This document shows positions 8,654-17,502 of a stretch of 64,000 nt of DNA, piece after piece. The translations under genes and the position numbers were made by a program. Numbering within the stretch: position 1 is the first letter of the stretch; each line of letters opens with the position of its first letter. Source of the stretch: Sabulibacter ruber. Lineage in GTDB: Bacteria > Bacteroidota > Bacteroidia > Cytophagales > Hymenobacteraceae. The DNA lies in assembly GCF_017355955.1 (NCBI RefSeq), contig NZ_JAFFID010000001.1, forward strand, positions 310,001 to 374,000, in the 5' to 3' direction. The notes beneath the pieces are model-generated. The model was not told where the DNA came from, made no database searches, and was given only the letters and a program-made list of their open reading frames with translations.

Positions 8654-9118
8654 TTAAGAAGCCTGTTCGGTTCTGTGGGCAAAGGTGCATTCTTGCGGAG
8701 TGATAGAAATGACAGGCAAACCGCATTTCTCCAGGAAGAGGTTAGGGTTCAGGCTTTGTTTGCTCAAAGCCTGGAACTTGTAAGTAGTAGGGGAGGCTAT
8801 AAAGTCTATGGAGTTGGCCTTCAGAAAGTTCTTAAAAGCCACCAGGGTAGTACCGTAGAAGCAGGTCCAGTTCACTCCTTCCAGTTCCGGATACTCCTGC
8901 TGCAACTCCACGCATTCGCCGTAGAAGTCCAGGGAAATAAGCGTTTCTTCCTCGCGGCTTCTGCGGGCCAGCATCAGCAAATCAGTGATAGAACTGGATA
9001 ACCCGAACGGATGGAAAAGCAACACCTTCAGCGGCATTCCCGGAAAAGTTTCCAACAGTTCAGGAATACACGCTAAGGAGTCTTTCTTGAAATTTGAGGG
9101 CATCAATACAGTAGTCAT
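8654..9118 (-). CDS. Small universal-stress-protein-like protein
   Basis: 154 residues, weakly recognisable. The start TTVLMPSNFKKDSLACI, the alternation KVLLFHPFG, and a late IDFIASPT / CGLPVISITP pair resemble a single UspA-type alpha/beta (HUP) domain. The usual ATP-binding G2xG9xG(S/T) signature is not evident, so nucleotide binding is doubtful. It may be a divergent Usp or an unrelated Rossmann-like protein. It is preceded by its own predicted promoter (9151-9158). Confidence 0.6.
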   Translation of the reverse strand: MTTVLMPSNFKKDSLACIPELLETFPGMPLKVLLFHPFGLSSSITDLLMLARRSREEETLISLDFYGECVELQQEYPELEGVNWTCFYGTTLVAFKNFLKANSIDFIASPTTYKFQALSKQSLNPNLFLEKCGLPVISITPQECTFAHRTEQAS

Positions 9119-9150
9119 AGCTCGTCAGGTTTGGTGACTAAAACTTTAAA

Positions 9151-9158
9151 CAAACCTA
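9151..9158 (-). promoter_or_regulatory. -7 promoter box of the Usp-like gene
   Basis: The minus strand reads TAGGTTTG, an exact TAnnTTTG match 33 bases before the start codon. No clear -33 box was found. Confidence 0.45.
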
Positions 9159-9271
9159 CGCGAGTGGTATTAAGCCTCTTTTAGAGCGGGATTAGAATGT
9201 TATTAGAATTGAGATTAGAAAGATAAGTCTTTGAAAATCAGCGATATTTATTTTGATTAAGTCAAAATAAA

Positions 9272-9294
9272 AGGGAATACCGTAGAGGTTCCCT
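9272..9294 (-). terminator. Weak terminator after the histidine-kinase gene
   Basis: On the minus strand, AGGGAA...TTCCCT forms a short stem followed by the T-rich TTTATTTT. It lies about 50 bases beyond the kinase stop codon. Confidence 0.5.
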
Positions 9295-9297
9295 CTT

Positions 9298-9336
9298 GTT
9301 TTAAGGCTGATTTTACTAAAACGTATTTAAAACAGG
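9298..9336. repeat. Dispersed intergenic palindrome, copy 4
   Basis: GTTTTAAGGCTGATTTTACT followed by AAAACG and TTTAAAACAGG. It ends 6 bases before the kinase stop codon. Confidence 0.7.
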
Positions 9337-9342
9337 ATGGGC

Positions 9343-10716
9343 CTAGAAGGTATCGGCCAGGGGCAGGTGTACCCTGATTTCGGTGCCGGAGCCTTCCTGG
9401 GTGAGAATCCCAATGCTGCCTTTGTGCAGGCGAATGATGTTAAGGGAAAGCGGCAGCCCAACGCCGTGGCCTTCAAAATCGGTGGTGTTGGAGGCCCTGA
9501 AGAAAGGCACGAAGATGTAGGGCAGTTCCTCCTCGGGGATGCCAATGCCTTTGTCCTGCACCGAGATGGTTAGTTGGCCGTTCTCGGTGGCAATCTGCAC
9601 CCGCACCGCCTGGTTATGGGAATACTTGCAGGCATTCAGCACAATATTGCTGACGGCTAATTTTAGCAGGTTCACGTTCCCGCTTACCTGCAGGTGGCTC
9701 TCGTCCTGGGGCAGCTGGCTGAAGTCTATCTGGATGTTGTTCTCAGGATACAGTTGGTCGGCGGTTTCTTTCACCAGCCAGAGCAGTTCATCAATGCGCA
9801 CCAGCTCCCAGTTCTGCTTTTTGCCGTCAAACCCGCTTTGGGCAATTCCCAACAGGCTGGTCAGGATGTCCTTGAGCTTATCAGACTCATCCAGAATTTT
9901 CTCCACGGCTTTCTGGTGCTCCGGCAACAACCCTGGTTTAGACAAAGCCAGCTCAGCTTCCCCTTTGATAATAGTGAGCGGCGTGCGCAGCTCATGCGAG
10001 GCATTGCTCACAAAGTTGTTCTGGGTCTCAAAGGCTGTTTCCAGCCGGGTGAGCATGTCGTTGAAGGTCTGGGTCAGTTCCGCGAGTTCGTCTTTGTTCG
10101 TGCCCACTTCCAGGCGCTGGTTCAGGTTCTCGGCGGTAATGCCCTGCACATTCTTGATGATGTCGCGCACGGGCTTGAATGTATGCCGGGTGAACCGCTT
10201 CCCTAAAAAGAACACCAACACCACCGAAAACAAAAAGCCCAGGAGAAGTATGCGGGAGAGGTGCGCCACTTCTTCCAGGCCATACGGGTTCTTCGCCGAT
10301 ACAATCACCAGGTACCTCTTGCCCTTACTTTCCTGCAAACTTCCGGCAAAGAAAGTATGCTGGGTGCGGTACCTGCCCGTTTTGTCCTGGATCACCTCGG
10401 CCAGAAAAGCCACCGGAATTCCTGCTTTCCGCAGCTTGGCCAGTGGGTTCACCTCTGGGACCTCCAGCAGGTACTCTCTTTCTTCGGGGAGTTTCTCCAG
10501 GTACGCTTGCCGCAGCATCTTTATTTCATGGGGCTCAGCGGTGGCATTGATGTTCAGGTGAATGGCCGAAGCCAGGTTTACGCGCGTTTCCAGGCGTTTG
10601 TAGAAATCCTCAAAGGCGTAATGGTTAGTGAAGAAATAGATGAAAACGCTGAATAGCAGAATCACCAGGGAAGTTAAAATGGAGAATAGAAGGGTAGCCC
10701 GGGTTTGGATGTTCAT
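9343..10716 (-). CDS. Sensor histidine kinase with HAMP domain
   Basis: 457 residues. TM1 is at about 9-30 and TM2 at about 153-172, enclosing a 120-residue periplasmic sensor region. A HAMP domain follows (about 173-230), then HisKA with the H-box SNASHELRTPLTII (phospho-acceptor His241), and a HATPase_c domain with the N-box (NIVLNACKYSHN) and glycine boxes (DKGIGIPEEELP, GHGVGLPLSLNI). The start codon overlaps the stop of the upstream response-regulator gene by 4 bases, so the two form one unit. The signal is unknown; the layout resembles CusS/heavy-metal and envelope-stress sensors but nothing in the neighbours identifies a ligand. Confidence 0.92.
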   Translation of the reverse strand: MNIQTRATLLFSILTSLVILLFSVFIYFFTNHYAFEDFYKRLETRVNLASAIHLNINATAEPHEIKMLRQAYLEKLPEEREYLLEVPEVNPLAKLRKAGIPVAFLAEVIQDKTGRYRTQHTFFAGSLQESKGKRYLVIVSAKNPYGLEEVAHLSRILLLGFLFSVVLVFFLGKRFTRHTFKPVRDIIKNVQGITAENLNQRLEVGTNKDELAELTQTFNDMLTRLETAFETQNNFVSNASHELRTPLTIIKGEAELALSKPGLLPEHQKAVEKILDESDKLKDILTSLLGIAQSGFDGKKQNWELVRIDELLWLVKETADQLYPENNIQIDFSQLPQDESHLQVSGNVNLLKLAVSNIVLNACKYSHNQAVRVQIATENGQLTISVQDKGIGIPEEELPYIFVPFFRASNTTDFEGHGVGLPLSLNIIRLHKGSIGILTQEGSGTEIRVHLPLADTF

Positions 10717-11402
10717 ACTTCATCCTCCTTGAGAACATAACCCATCCCGATAATAGTATGAATGAGTTTTGGCTCATAGTCTTTGTCTACCTTTTTCCGG
10801 AGGTAGTTGATGTAGACATCCACCACGTTGGTGCCCAGGTTGAAATCTATGTTCCAGACGTTCTCCAGAATCTCAATCCGGGATAAAACCCGCTTCTGGT
10901 TCTGCGTCAGGAACTCCAACAGGCGGAACTCAGTGGCGGTAAGGGGAATCTTGTTGCCGCTACGGGTCACCTGTTTTTCTATCAGGTCAACTTCCAGATC
11001 CGCGATCCTGATTTTGTTCTGCGGCACTATTCCGTTCTGCGACCGGCGGGTAAGGGTTCTGATGCGCGCGTTCAGCTCAGAAAAGTTGAACGGCTTTACC
11101 AGGTAATCATCGGCCCCGCTATCCAGCCCGGTAACAATGTTTTCAGGCGAGTCCAGGGCGGTAAGCATGAGAATGGGCGTTTCTACCTGGTTTTCCCGCA
11201 GCTTTTTGCAGACTTCCAACCCGCTGATCTCAGGGAGCATCAGATCCAGGATGATGAGGTGAAAGGGAAAATCCATGGCCATTTTCAAGCCCATGGTACC
11301 GCTCATGGCCACGCTAACGGAGTAGCCTTCCTCCTTCAAACCACGCTGTAACATTTCGGCCAGGCGGGCTTCGTCTTCCACCACAAGAATCTTCTTCTCC
11401 AT
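10713..11402 (-). CDS. OmpR/PhoB-family response regulator
   Basis: 229 residues. Receiver domain (1-120) with the acidic pair E9-D10, phospho-acceptor Asp53 in LIILDLMLPE, and the KPF lysine near 103. A C-terminal winged-helix DNA-binding domain covers about 130-225 (LTATEFRLLEFLTQNQKRVL, NVVDVYINYLRKKVD). It is first in a two-gene operon with the kinase and is driven by a clear Bacteroidota promoter. The regulated genes are not apparent in the window. Confidence 0.93.
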   Translation of the reverse strand: MEKKILVVEDEARLAEMLQRGLKEEGYSVSVAMSGTMGLKMAMDFPFHLIILDLMLPEISGLEVCKKLRENQVETPILMLTALDSPENIVTGLDSGADDYLVKPFNFSELNARIRTLTRRSQNGIVPQNKIRIADLEVDLIEKQVTRSGNKIPLTATEFRLLEFLTQNQKRVLSRIEILENVWNIDFNLGTNVVDVYINYLRKKVDKDYEPKLIHTIIGMGYVLKEDEV

Positions 11403-11423
11403 GTAATCTGGTATCGTTCAGTT

Positions 11424-11455
11424 CAAAAATAGTACTTGATGCATAACCGAACAAA
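11424..11455 (-). promoter_or_regulatory. Promoter of the two-component operon
   Basis: On the minus strand, -33 TTTG (11455-11452), a 20-base spacer and -7 TATTTTTG (11431-11424) fit TTTG/TAnnTTTG exactly. The start codon lies 21 bases downstream. Confidence 0.7.
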
Positions 11456-11598
11456 ACGCCAATGGTTACAAACTTTGCAGATTACCAGTTACAGGCAGAA
11501 AAGCAGGGAGTGAAAACCAGAAGAATCAATAGGGTTTGCAGAAAGAAGGAGAGGGGTTAAAGGAGCCGGATTGCTTGTAATGGCTTAGGCCACAAAGC

Positions 11599-11646
11599 AA
11601 AAGCGTTTTGGAGCTGCTTGCTGATAAATAGCTCCAAAACGCTTTT
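11599..11646. repeat. Dispersed intergenic palindrome, copy 5 (perfect arms)
   Basis: A 17-bp perfect inverted repeat: AAAAGCGTTTTGGAGCT (11599-11615) and its complement (11630-11646), with a 14-base loop. It lies downstream of the CoA-binding protein gene and may end its transcript. Confidence 0.75.
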
Positions 11647-11674
11647 CAGGTAATCTTAACAATGTTCTTACAAA

Positions 11675-12034
11675 TCAATAATTCCCGATGGAAAGCATCA
11701 CCAAGGTACAGGCATGCAAGGTCTGGATGTTCTGTTCCTGGGCTTTCTTCTCAAACTCGTAGTTCTCAGTGCCGGGGTTGAAGATGATCCGTTTGGGGTG
11801 GAGAGACAAAATATAGTCGTACCAGCTGGGTTGGTTTTGCGGGCCAACATACAGGGTCACGGTATCTACGCCATCTACCTGGGGCTTTTCAGTTTCAATA
11901 GGCAGACCGGCCACCTGGCCCTTCCGGATACCAACGGGCACTACCTCGTGGCCCGAGCGTTTCAATTGATGCACCGCTTTATAACTATAGCGTCCAGGGT
12001 TGTCTGAGGCGCCAATCACTATCGTCTTTTTCAT
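11675..12034 (-). CDS. CoA-binding (Rossmann-fold) domain protein
   Basis: 119 residues, the full length for the small single-domain CoA_binding family (YccU-like). It shows the glycine-rich start KKTIVIGASDNPGRYSY, the motif GHEVVPVGIRKGQVAGLP, and IIFNPGTENYEFEKKAQ late in the chain. The domain is related to the nucleotide-binding part of succinyl-CoA synthetase alpha; the function of stand-alone members is not established. A repeat copy fills most of the 72-base gap between it and the FAD oxidoreductase gene on the same strand. Confidence 0.85.
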   Translation of the reverse strand: MKKTIVIGASDNPGRYSYKAVHQLKRSGHEVVPVGIRKGQVAGLPIETEKPQVDGVDTVTLYVGPQNQPSWYDYILSLHPKRIIFNPGTENYEFEKKAQEQNIQTLHACTLVMLSIGNY

Positions 12035-12074
12035 GGCTTTGCAGGTATTTTTAGAAAAACAGGCAAAAAACGCC
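12035..12074. repeat. Dispersed intergenic palindrome, copy 6
   Basis: CAGGTATTTTTAGAAAAACAGGC followed by AAAAAACG. It abuts the start codon of the CoA-binding gene, so it would lie in that gene's 5' leader. Confidence 0.7.
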
Positions 12075-12106
12075 TACGTAATTATACTCATAAACAGGGG
12101 TGCGGG

Positions 12107-13687
12107 TTAACGCTTAATCAGCAAGGCTACCTGCTCGGCGCAACGCTCCCCATCCATAGCCGCCGACACGATTCCACCGGCGTATCCGGCTCCTTCGGCA
12201 CACGGGAAGAGGTTCTTGATTTGCGGGTGCTGCAACGTCTCTTTATCCCGAGGGATACGAACCGGGGAAGAAGTGCGGCTTTCCACGCCAACAATCTGAG
12301 CCTCATTGGTCAGATACCCGCGCATTTTATAGCCGAATTCCTGAAATCCGCCCCGAAGCCTTTCCCCTATAATAGGAGGCAGCACCTTGCGCATGTCTAC
12401 GCTGGCCAAGCCAGGTTGGTAAGAAGTCTCCAACAAAGACGTAGAAACTTTCCCTTTCACAAAATCGTGCAAGCGCTGGGCTGGAGCCACCTGGGTTCCG
12501 CCCGCGGCTAGGCAGGCGTTGCGTTCCAGTTCCTGCTGCATGCGCAGCCCAGCCAGGGCCCCGTGGCGTTTCAGGTCCATGTCTTCCAGGTAGATGGCCA
12601 CCACAATGCCGGAGTTGGCATACTTGGAATCTCGGCGGCTGGGCGACATACCGTTTACCACCACCTCGCCGGGAGCCGTTGCGGCCGGTACAATGAACCC
12701 GCCGGGGCACATACAGAACGAGAACACGCCTCTTTCCTGGCCTTTATATTTCACCTGTTGCACCAGGGCATAGCTGGCGGCGGGCAAGTGCTGGCCCCGG
12801 TCACCGTTCTCGCAGTGGTACTGGATGCCATCTATCAGTTTTTGCTGGTGCTCTACGCGCACGCCCATGGCAAAGGGCTTGGCTTCAATAAGGATGTTTT
12901 TGGCGTGCAACAATTCATAAATATCACGGGCCGAGTGACCAGTGGCCAGAATCAACGCATCGCCTTCAAAGGTCTCTCCGGAAGCGGTCACTACGCCTTT
13001 CACTTCCTGGTTCTCCAGGATGAAATCCGTTACCCGGGTATTGAAGTGAATCTCTCCGCCACGGGCCAGAATAGTTTCTCTGATCTCGGCAATGAGCACC
13101 GGCAGTTTATTGGTCCCGATATGCGGGTGGGCATCGAACAGGATGTCCGGCGTTGCCCCGTGCTGCACCATAATCTGGAGAATGCGTTGCACATCGCCGC
13201 GCTTTTTGGAGCGGGTGTACAGTTTCCCGTCTGAATAGGTGCCGGCCCCGCCTTCCCCGAAGCAGTAGTTGGAGTCTGGGTTCACCACATGCTCTTTGTT
13301 AATGGCGGCCAGGTCTCTGCGGCGGCTCCGCACGTCTTTCCCGCGTTCCAGCACCACGGGCTTCAGGCCTAGTTCCAGGCAGCGGAGGGCAGCAAACAAT
13401 CCGGCGGGTCCGGCTCCTACAATCAGCACCTTCTCTGCCTCAGGCTTCACTTCTGGATATACATAAGAAGGAGCAATAGATGAAAGATCTGGGGCCTGGG
13501 TGTACACATCGGCACGCACCTTTACTTTCACCTGGCGGCCGCGGGCGTCAATGGATCTCTTAATCTTATGGATAAAAGCGGCATCTGCAGGGTTTAGAAG
13601 GCCAGCTTGTTGCAGGAGCTCACGCTCCAGAAGGGCAGGGTCATAGGCAATCTCGGGTGCCAAGACCAAATCAAGTTCTTTTTTCAT
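12107..13687 (-). CDS. NAD(P)/FAD-dependent oxidoreductase, large uncharacterised family
   Basis: 526 residues. An N-terminal domain of about 80 residues precedes the FAD-binding Rossmann motif VLIVGAGPAGLFAALRCLE (GAGPAG at 91-96) and the flavin-contacting VVLERG. Conserved family landmarks include NYCFGEGGAGTYSDGKLYTR, the middle ALILATGHSARDIYELL and the C-terminal PCAEGAGYAGGIVSAAMDG. This group is widespread but its substrate is not known. It is monocistronic, with a -7 box at 13752-13759, and transcribed away from susC. Confidence 0.85.
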   Translation of the reverse strand: MKKELDLVLAPEIAYDPALLERELLQQAGLLNPADAAFIHKIKRSIDARGRQVKVKVRADVYTQAPDLSSIAPSYVYPEVKPEAEKVLIVGAGPAGLFAALRCLELGLKPVVLERGKDVRSRRRDLAAINKEHVVNPDSNYCFGEGGAGTYSDGKLYTRSKKRGDVQRILQIMVQHGATPDILFDAHPHIGTNKLPVLIAEIRETILARGGEIHFNTRVTDFILENQEVKGVVTASGETFEGDALILATGHSARDIYELLHAKNILIEAKPFAMGVRVEHQQKLIDGIQYHCENGDRGQHLPAASYALVQQVKYKGQERGVFSFCMCPGGFIVPAATAPGEVVVNGMSPSRRDSKYANSGIVVAIYLEDMDLKRHGALAGLRMQQELERNACLAAGGTQVAPAQRLHDFVKGKVSTSLLETSYQPGLASVDMRKVLPPIIGERLRGGFQEFGYKMRGYLTNEAQIVGVESRTSSPVRIPRDKETLQHPQIKNLFPCAEGAGYAGGIVSAAMDGERCAEQVALLIKR

Positions 13688-13751
13688 GTACTGGTGTAAG
13701 GTAGTTAGCCTTAAAGTTTAGGTTTGTGACACCTGTCTTTTATTATAGCTG

Positions 13752-13759
13752 CAAAGATA
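13752..13759 (-). promoter_or_regulatory. -7 promoter box of the FAD oxidoreductase gene
   Basis: The minus strand reads TATCTTTG, an exact TAnnTTTG match, 64 bases before the start codon. The -33 box is unclear. Confidence 0.45.
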
Positions 13760-13796
13760 GGTACTCTTTAGAAACGAAAACCTGCTCAGGAAAATT

Positions 13797-13834
13797 CGTT
13801 TTAACCCTGATTTTCCAGAACCAGCAAAAAAATT
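13797..13834. repeat. Dispersed intergenic palindrome, copy 7
   Basis: CGTTTTAACCCTGATTTTCC, AGAACCAGC and AAAAAAATTG; the right half is degraded. It lies in a divergent gap between the FAD oxidoreductase and susC genes. Confidence 0.65.
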
Positions 13835-14335
13835 GTTCTCCCAGTAAACTTTTTTGACCGGTAAAACATTAAGCCCACGCTAAGTCTTGTAAATAACTAA
13901 TCTTCAGCGTTTTAACTTTGTATTAGAAAAGTGAAAGTTACTGAATACCAATGGTTTATTGTATGAAAAATGAAACAGAGCTAAGGTGTTCTATAACGTT
14001 TTGAATAAAATGCGAAAACAGGAAAAATTATAAAATATAGCAAGAAGTAGCGCGTTGATTATGTAAACCGGAATAATCTGGTATGGTATAATTTGAAGGA
14101 AGAGAGGAGGTTGGTGTTAGCGAAAGAAGAAGAATAATATTGCCTAAACAGAAACAACGCTCATTTAACCAAGAGAATAAACACAAGGAACAAATACTGT
14201 CTCTTACAAAAGCGTTGATCCAATAGAAGAAGTTTACTTACAAAAGGGAGTTGAAAATTGTACTATTATCCTCATGGTCCTAAAGAACAGGACATGGTAG
14301 TGCGTACTCTCACCCTATTACAATCCAAAACCTTA
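13835..14335. other. Long non-coding leader before the SusC-like gene
   Basis: About 500 bases without a convincing gene. It is AT-rich, holds the candidate promoter above and, at 14084-14095, a TATAATTTG-like stretch that is one base off the usual spacing. No riboswitch class was recognised. Confidence 0.5.
13887..13920 (+). promoter_or_regulatory. Candidate promoter upstream of susC
   Basis: -7 box TAACTTTG at 13913-13920 with TTG at 13887-13889 (23-base gap, slightly long). If used, the susC leader would be about 400 bases. Confidence 0.4.
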
Positions 14336-17300
14336 ATGAAGAAAGTTTTTTTGTTCAGCTTCGTTTTGCTGCTGATGCTGGTTAGCCATGCGTGGGCGCA
14401 AAATCGGACTATCAAAGGACGCGTAACCGATGCACAAACGGGCGAAGGAATGCCCGGGGTTACCGTTCAATTAAAAGGAACCAGCAATGCGGCTCCTACT
14501 GATGTAAATGGAGGGTATGAGATCTCCGTTCCAACCGCTGACGGAACGCTGGTTTTTACCTTCATTGGCTATACAAACAAAGAAGTAGCCATTGGCGAAC
14601 AGACTACCATAAACGTAGCTCTGGCTGCTGATCAAACCCAACTGGACGAAGTTCTGGTAGTGGCGTACGGTACCGCCGAGGAGAAATCCTACACTGGTTC
14701 TGTGACTGCCGTGAAATCTGAAGCCATTGAAAAAATGCAGGCCAACGATGTAACCAAAGCCCTTTCAGGTTTAGCGCCAGGCGTGCAGGTGACTTCTTCC
14801 AGCGGACAGCCGGGTACCACCAGCAACGTTCGTATCCGGGGGGTAGGCTCCGTAAACGCTTCCAGTGCTCCTTTGTACGTAGTGGACGGTGCGCCTTATT
14901 CCGGCGATATCAATGCCATCAACCCGCATGACATTGAGTCCATGACCGTATTGAAAGACGCAACTGCGGCCTCTCTTTACGGTTCTCGCGCGGCTAACGG
15001 AGTTATTGTAATCACCACCAAAGGCGGTTCTGCTCCCAAAGACGCAACCATCACCTTCGGGGCTACCGTTGGGGTTTCTGACTTCGCGGTAGATGATTAC
15101 AAAACCGTTAACGCAAACCAGATGTATGAGCTTACCTGGGAAGCCCTGCGCAACGATGCAAGAGCTAATGCTAAACTGTGGGAAGGAAAATACGCCTCTC
15201 CGGAGGAGTATGCTTCTAAACTGGTAGTAGGTCGTTTGGCAGGTGCCGGTAACGGGCAGCAGTACAACCCCTTCAACAATGCTAATGGTGTAACTGACCC
15301 TGAGCCAGTTGGCTTGGATGGCAAAATCAAGCCTGGTTTAACCCCAGCCTGGGATGAAAACTGGAGAGATGCTTTATACAGAAAAGCAGTTCGTCAGGAA
15401 TATGACCTAAGTGTACAAGGTGGAAATGACAAGAGCAATTACTATTTCTCTGGTAATTACTTAGATCAGCAAGGTGCCTTTATCACTTCTGGGTTCAAAC
15501 GTTACTCAACCCGTCTGCGCCTGAACTCACAAGTGCGTGACAACATTAAAGTTGGTTTGAGCGCCAACCTTTCTTACACAGACCAGAATGCGCCAACTTC
15601 CAGCGGTACTTCGTTCCGGAACGTGGTGTCTTGGGGAAGATATATCTCCAGCATCTATCCAATCTACCGCAGAAAGAACGCAGATGGTACTCCATTCACC
15701 GGTCCGCAGGAGTTTGACTTCAATACCTCTCGTCCGTACGGCGGAAACAGCAACCCGGTAGGTACTACCGTGCTGGACATCATCCGGGGTAATAACCTGA
15801 CCTGGGGTTGGAACGGATTTGCTGAAATCAGCTTCCTGAAAGACTTCAAGTACAGAACTACTCTGGCTTTGAACGGTGACAACTACCGTGGCGAGACGTT
15901 CTACAACCCAGAATACGGTGATGCATCCGGTTCTATTGGCGGACGTGGTACGCAGACCAGAACTTCGTTCACAGAATACACTTTCAACCACATCCTGAGC
16001 TGGAACAAAACCTTTGGTAAGCACACGTTTGACGCGCTAGGTGGTTTTGAGGTATTCAATTTATCTTCTAACTCTGTTTCTACCCAGAAAACCGGTTTCA
16101 TTCCGATTGAGGGTATGACCGAATTAGACAACGCTGCCACTATTGTGAGCTCAAACTCACAAAGAGACAGACGTGCGCTGCAAAGCTTCCTGGGTCAGGT
16201 GAACTATGGCCTGGCAGATAAATATTACCTGTCAGCTTCATTCCGCCGAGATGGGTCTACCAGATTCAGAGAAGACAAACGTTGGGGTAACTTCTATTCA
16301 GTGGGTGCATCCTGGAGATTGTCTGAAGAGAACTTCATGAAAGATCTGCTGTGGGTGAACAATGCCAAACTGAGAGCCAGCTACGGTACTTCTGGTAATG
16401 AGAACCTAGGTTCTTACTATGCCTACAGAGGTCTATATAATACCGTGTATCCAGATCTGTCTGAGCCAGGCATGATTGTAACCACCCTGGAGAACCCATA
16501 CCTGACCTGGGAGAAGCAAGCCATCTTCAACGTTGGTTTAGACGCAACCCTGTTCAACCGACTGGATGTTTCTTTGGACTACTATGACAGAGAGTCAAAA
16601 GACCTGCTGTTGAACAAGCCAATGGCTCCATCTACCGGTTTCGTGGGAGTTTCTGCTAACCTGGGTGCCATGCGCAACAGAGGGGTTGAAGCAAACATTA
16701 CTGCCAGAATCATTGATACTGAGAACTTCGGTTGGACTGCTAACCTGAATGCTTCGCACAACACCAATGAATTCACGCAGTTGCCGCAACCTACCATTCT
16801 GGCAGGATCCAAGCAGTACAAAGTGGGTCAGTCTATCTATGATTTCTTCATTGAAGATTTCGCCGGGGTAGATCCGCAGACAGGCTTAAGCATGTGGTAC
16901 CGTGATGTGAAGAACGCCGAAGGGGTAGTAGAAAGACAAACTACCACCAACTACGCTTTGGCTACCCGTTACTATGTAGGGAACGCTCTACCAGACGTTA
17001 CCGGTGGGTTCTCCAACAGCCTGCGCTACAAAGGATTTGACCTGAATCTGTTGTTCAACTACAGCTTTGGCGGTAAAATCCTGAACACTGACTACAGCGG
17101 TCTGATGGGCGGAGGTTCTTCTGCCGGTTACAACTGGAGCACCGACATTCTGGACAGATGGCAGAACCCAGGCGACGTGACCGATGTGCCTCGCTTAGGA
17201 ACTGGCCAGTCTCTGAATGCCAACGCTCGTTCTTCCCGCTTCCTGACTGATGCTTCTTATGTACGCATGCGGAACATTACGCTGGGTTACACCTTGCCTT

Positions 17301-17479
17301 CTGCTATCCAGGAGCGTCTGAAGATGAAAGGCCTGCGCGTGTTTGTACAAGGCGACAACCTGTGGACATGGTCTAAAGGCGTGGAAGGCATGGATCCTGA
17401 GCAGTCACTTGACGGTATCACTACGAACAGCTTCCCAACCATGAAAACCTACTCCGTTGGGGTACGCGCTTCATTCTAA
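14336..17479 (+). CDS. SusC/RagA-type TonB-linked outer-membrane transporter
   Basis: 1047 residues from ATG 14336, which opens the signal peptide MKKVFLFSFVLLLMLVSHAWAQ; in-frame ATGs at 14258 and 14294 would only add an unlikely leader. Next come a carboxypeptidase-regulatory-like domain (RTIKGRVTDAQTGEGMPGVT), a TonB-box-like LDEVLVVAYGT, a plug domain (ALSGLAPGVQV, VRIRGVGSV, PLYVVDGAPY, VLKDATAASLYGSRAANGVI) and a 22-strand-type barrel ending in VGVRASF. It imports an oligomeric ligand through the outer membrane together with SusD, 23 bases downstream. No glycosidase, peptidase or sigma/anti-sigma pair is adjacent, so the substrate is unknown. Confidence 0.95.
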   Translation: MKKVFLFSFVLLLMLVSHAWAQNRTIKGRVTDAQTGEGMPGVTVQLKGTSNAAPTDVNGGYEISVPTADGTLVFTFIGYTNKEVAIGEQTTINVALAADQTQLDEVLVVAYGTAEEKSYTGSVTAVKSEAIEKMQANDVTKALSGLAPGVQVTSSSGQPGTTSNVRIRGVGSVNASSAPLYVVDGAPYSGDINAINPHDIESMTVLKDATAASLYGSRAANGVIVITTKGGSAPKDATITFGATVGVSDFAVDDYKTVNANQMYELTWEALRNDARANAKLWEGKYASPEEYASKLVVGRLAGAGNGQQYNPFNNANGVTDPEPVGLDGKIKPGLTPAWDENWRDALYRKAVRQEYDLSVQGGNDKSNYYFSGNYLDQQGAFITSGFKRYSTRLRLNSQVRDNIKVGLSANLSYTDQNAPTSSGTSFRNVVSWGRYISSIYPIYRRKNADGTPFTGPQEFDFNTSRPYGGNSNPVGTTVLDIIRGNNLTWGWNGFAEISFLKDFKYRTTLALNGDNYRGETFYNPEYGDASGSIGGRGTQTRTSFTEYTFNHILSWNKTFGKHTFDALGGFEVFNLSSNSVSTQKTGFIPIEGMTELDNAATIVSSNSQRDRRALQSFLGQVNYGLADKYYLSASFRRDGSTRFREDKRWGNFYSVGASWRLSEENFMKDLLWVNNAKLRASYGTSGNENLGSYYAYRGLYNTVYPDLSEPGMIVTTLENPYLTWEKQAIFNVGLDATLFNRLDVSLDYYDRESKDLLLNKPMAPSTGFVGVSANLGAMRNRGVEANITARIIDTENFGWTANLNASHNTNEFTQLPQPTILAGSKQYKVGQSIYDFFIEDFAGVDPQTGLSMWYRDVKNAEGVVERQTTTNYALATRYYVGNALPDVTGGFSNSLRYKGFDLNLLFNYSFGGKILNTDYSGLMGGGSSAGYNWSTDILDRWQNPGDVTDVPRLGTGQSLNANARSSRFLTDASYVRMRNITLGYTLPSAIQERLKMKGLRVFVQGDNLWTWSKGVEGMDPEQSLDGITTNSFPTMKTYSVGVRASF

Positions 17480-17502
17480 TAACAGACAAACTACTTTAGT
17501 AA

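Noticed and set aside
9539..10561. Long reading frame (340 codons) on the plus strand opposite the histidine-kinase gene
   Set aside because: It is an antisense shadow of a gene with full kinase motifs, and its translation is low in protein-like features.
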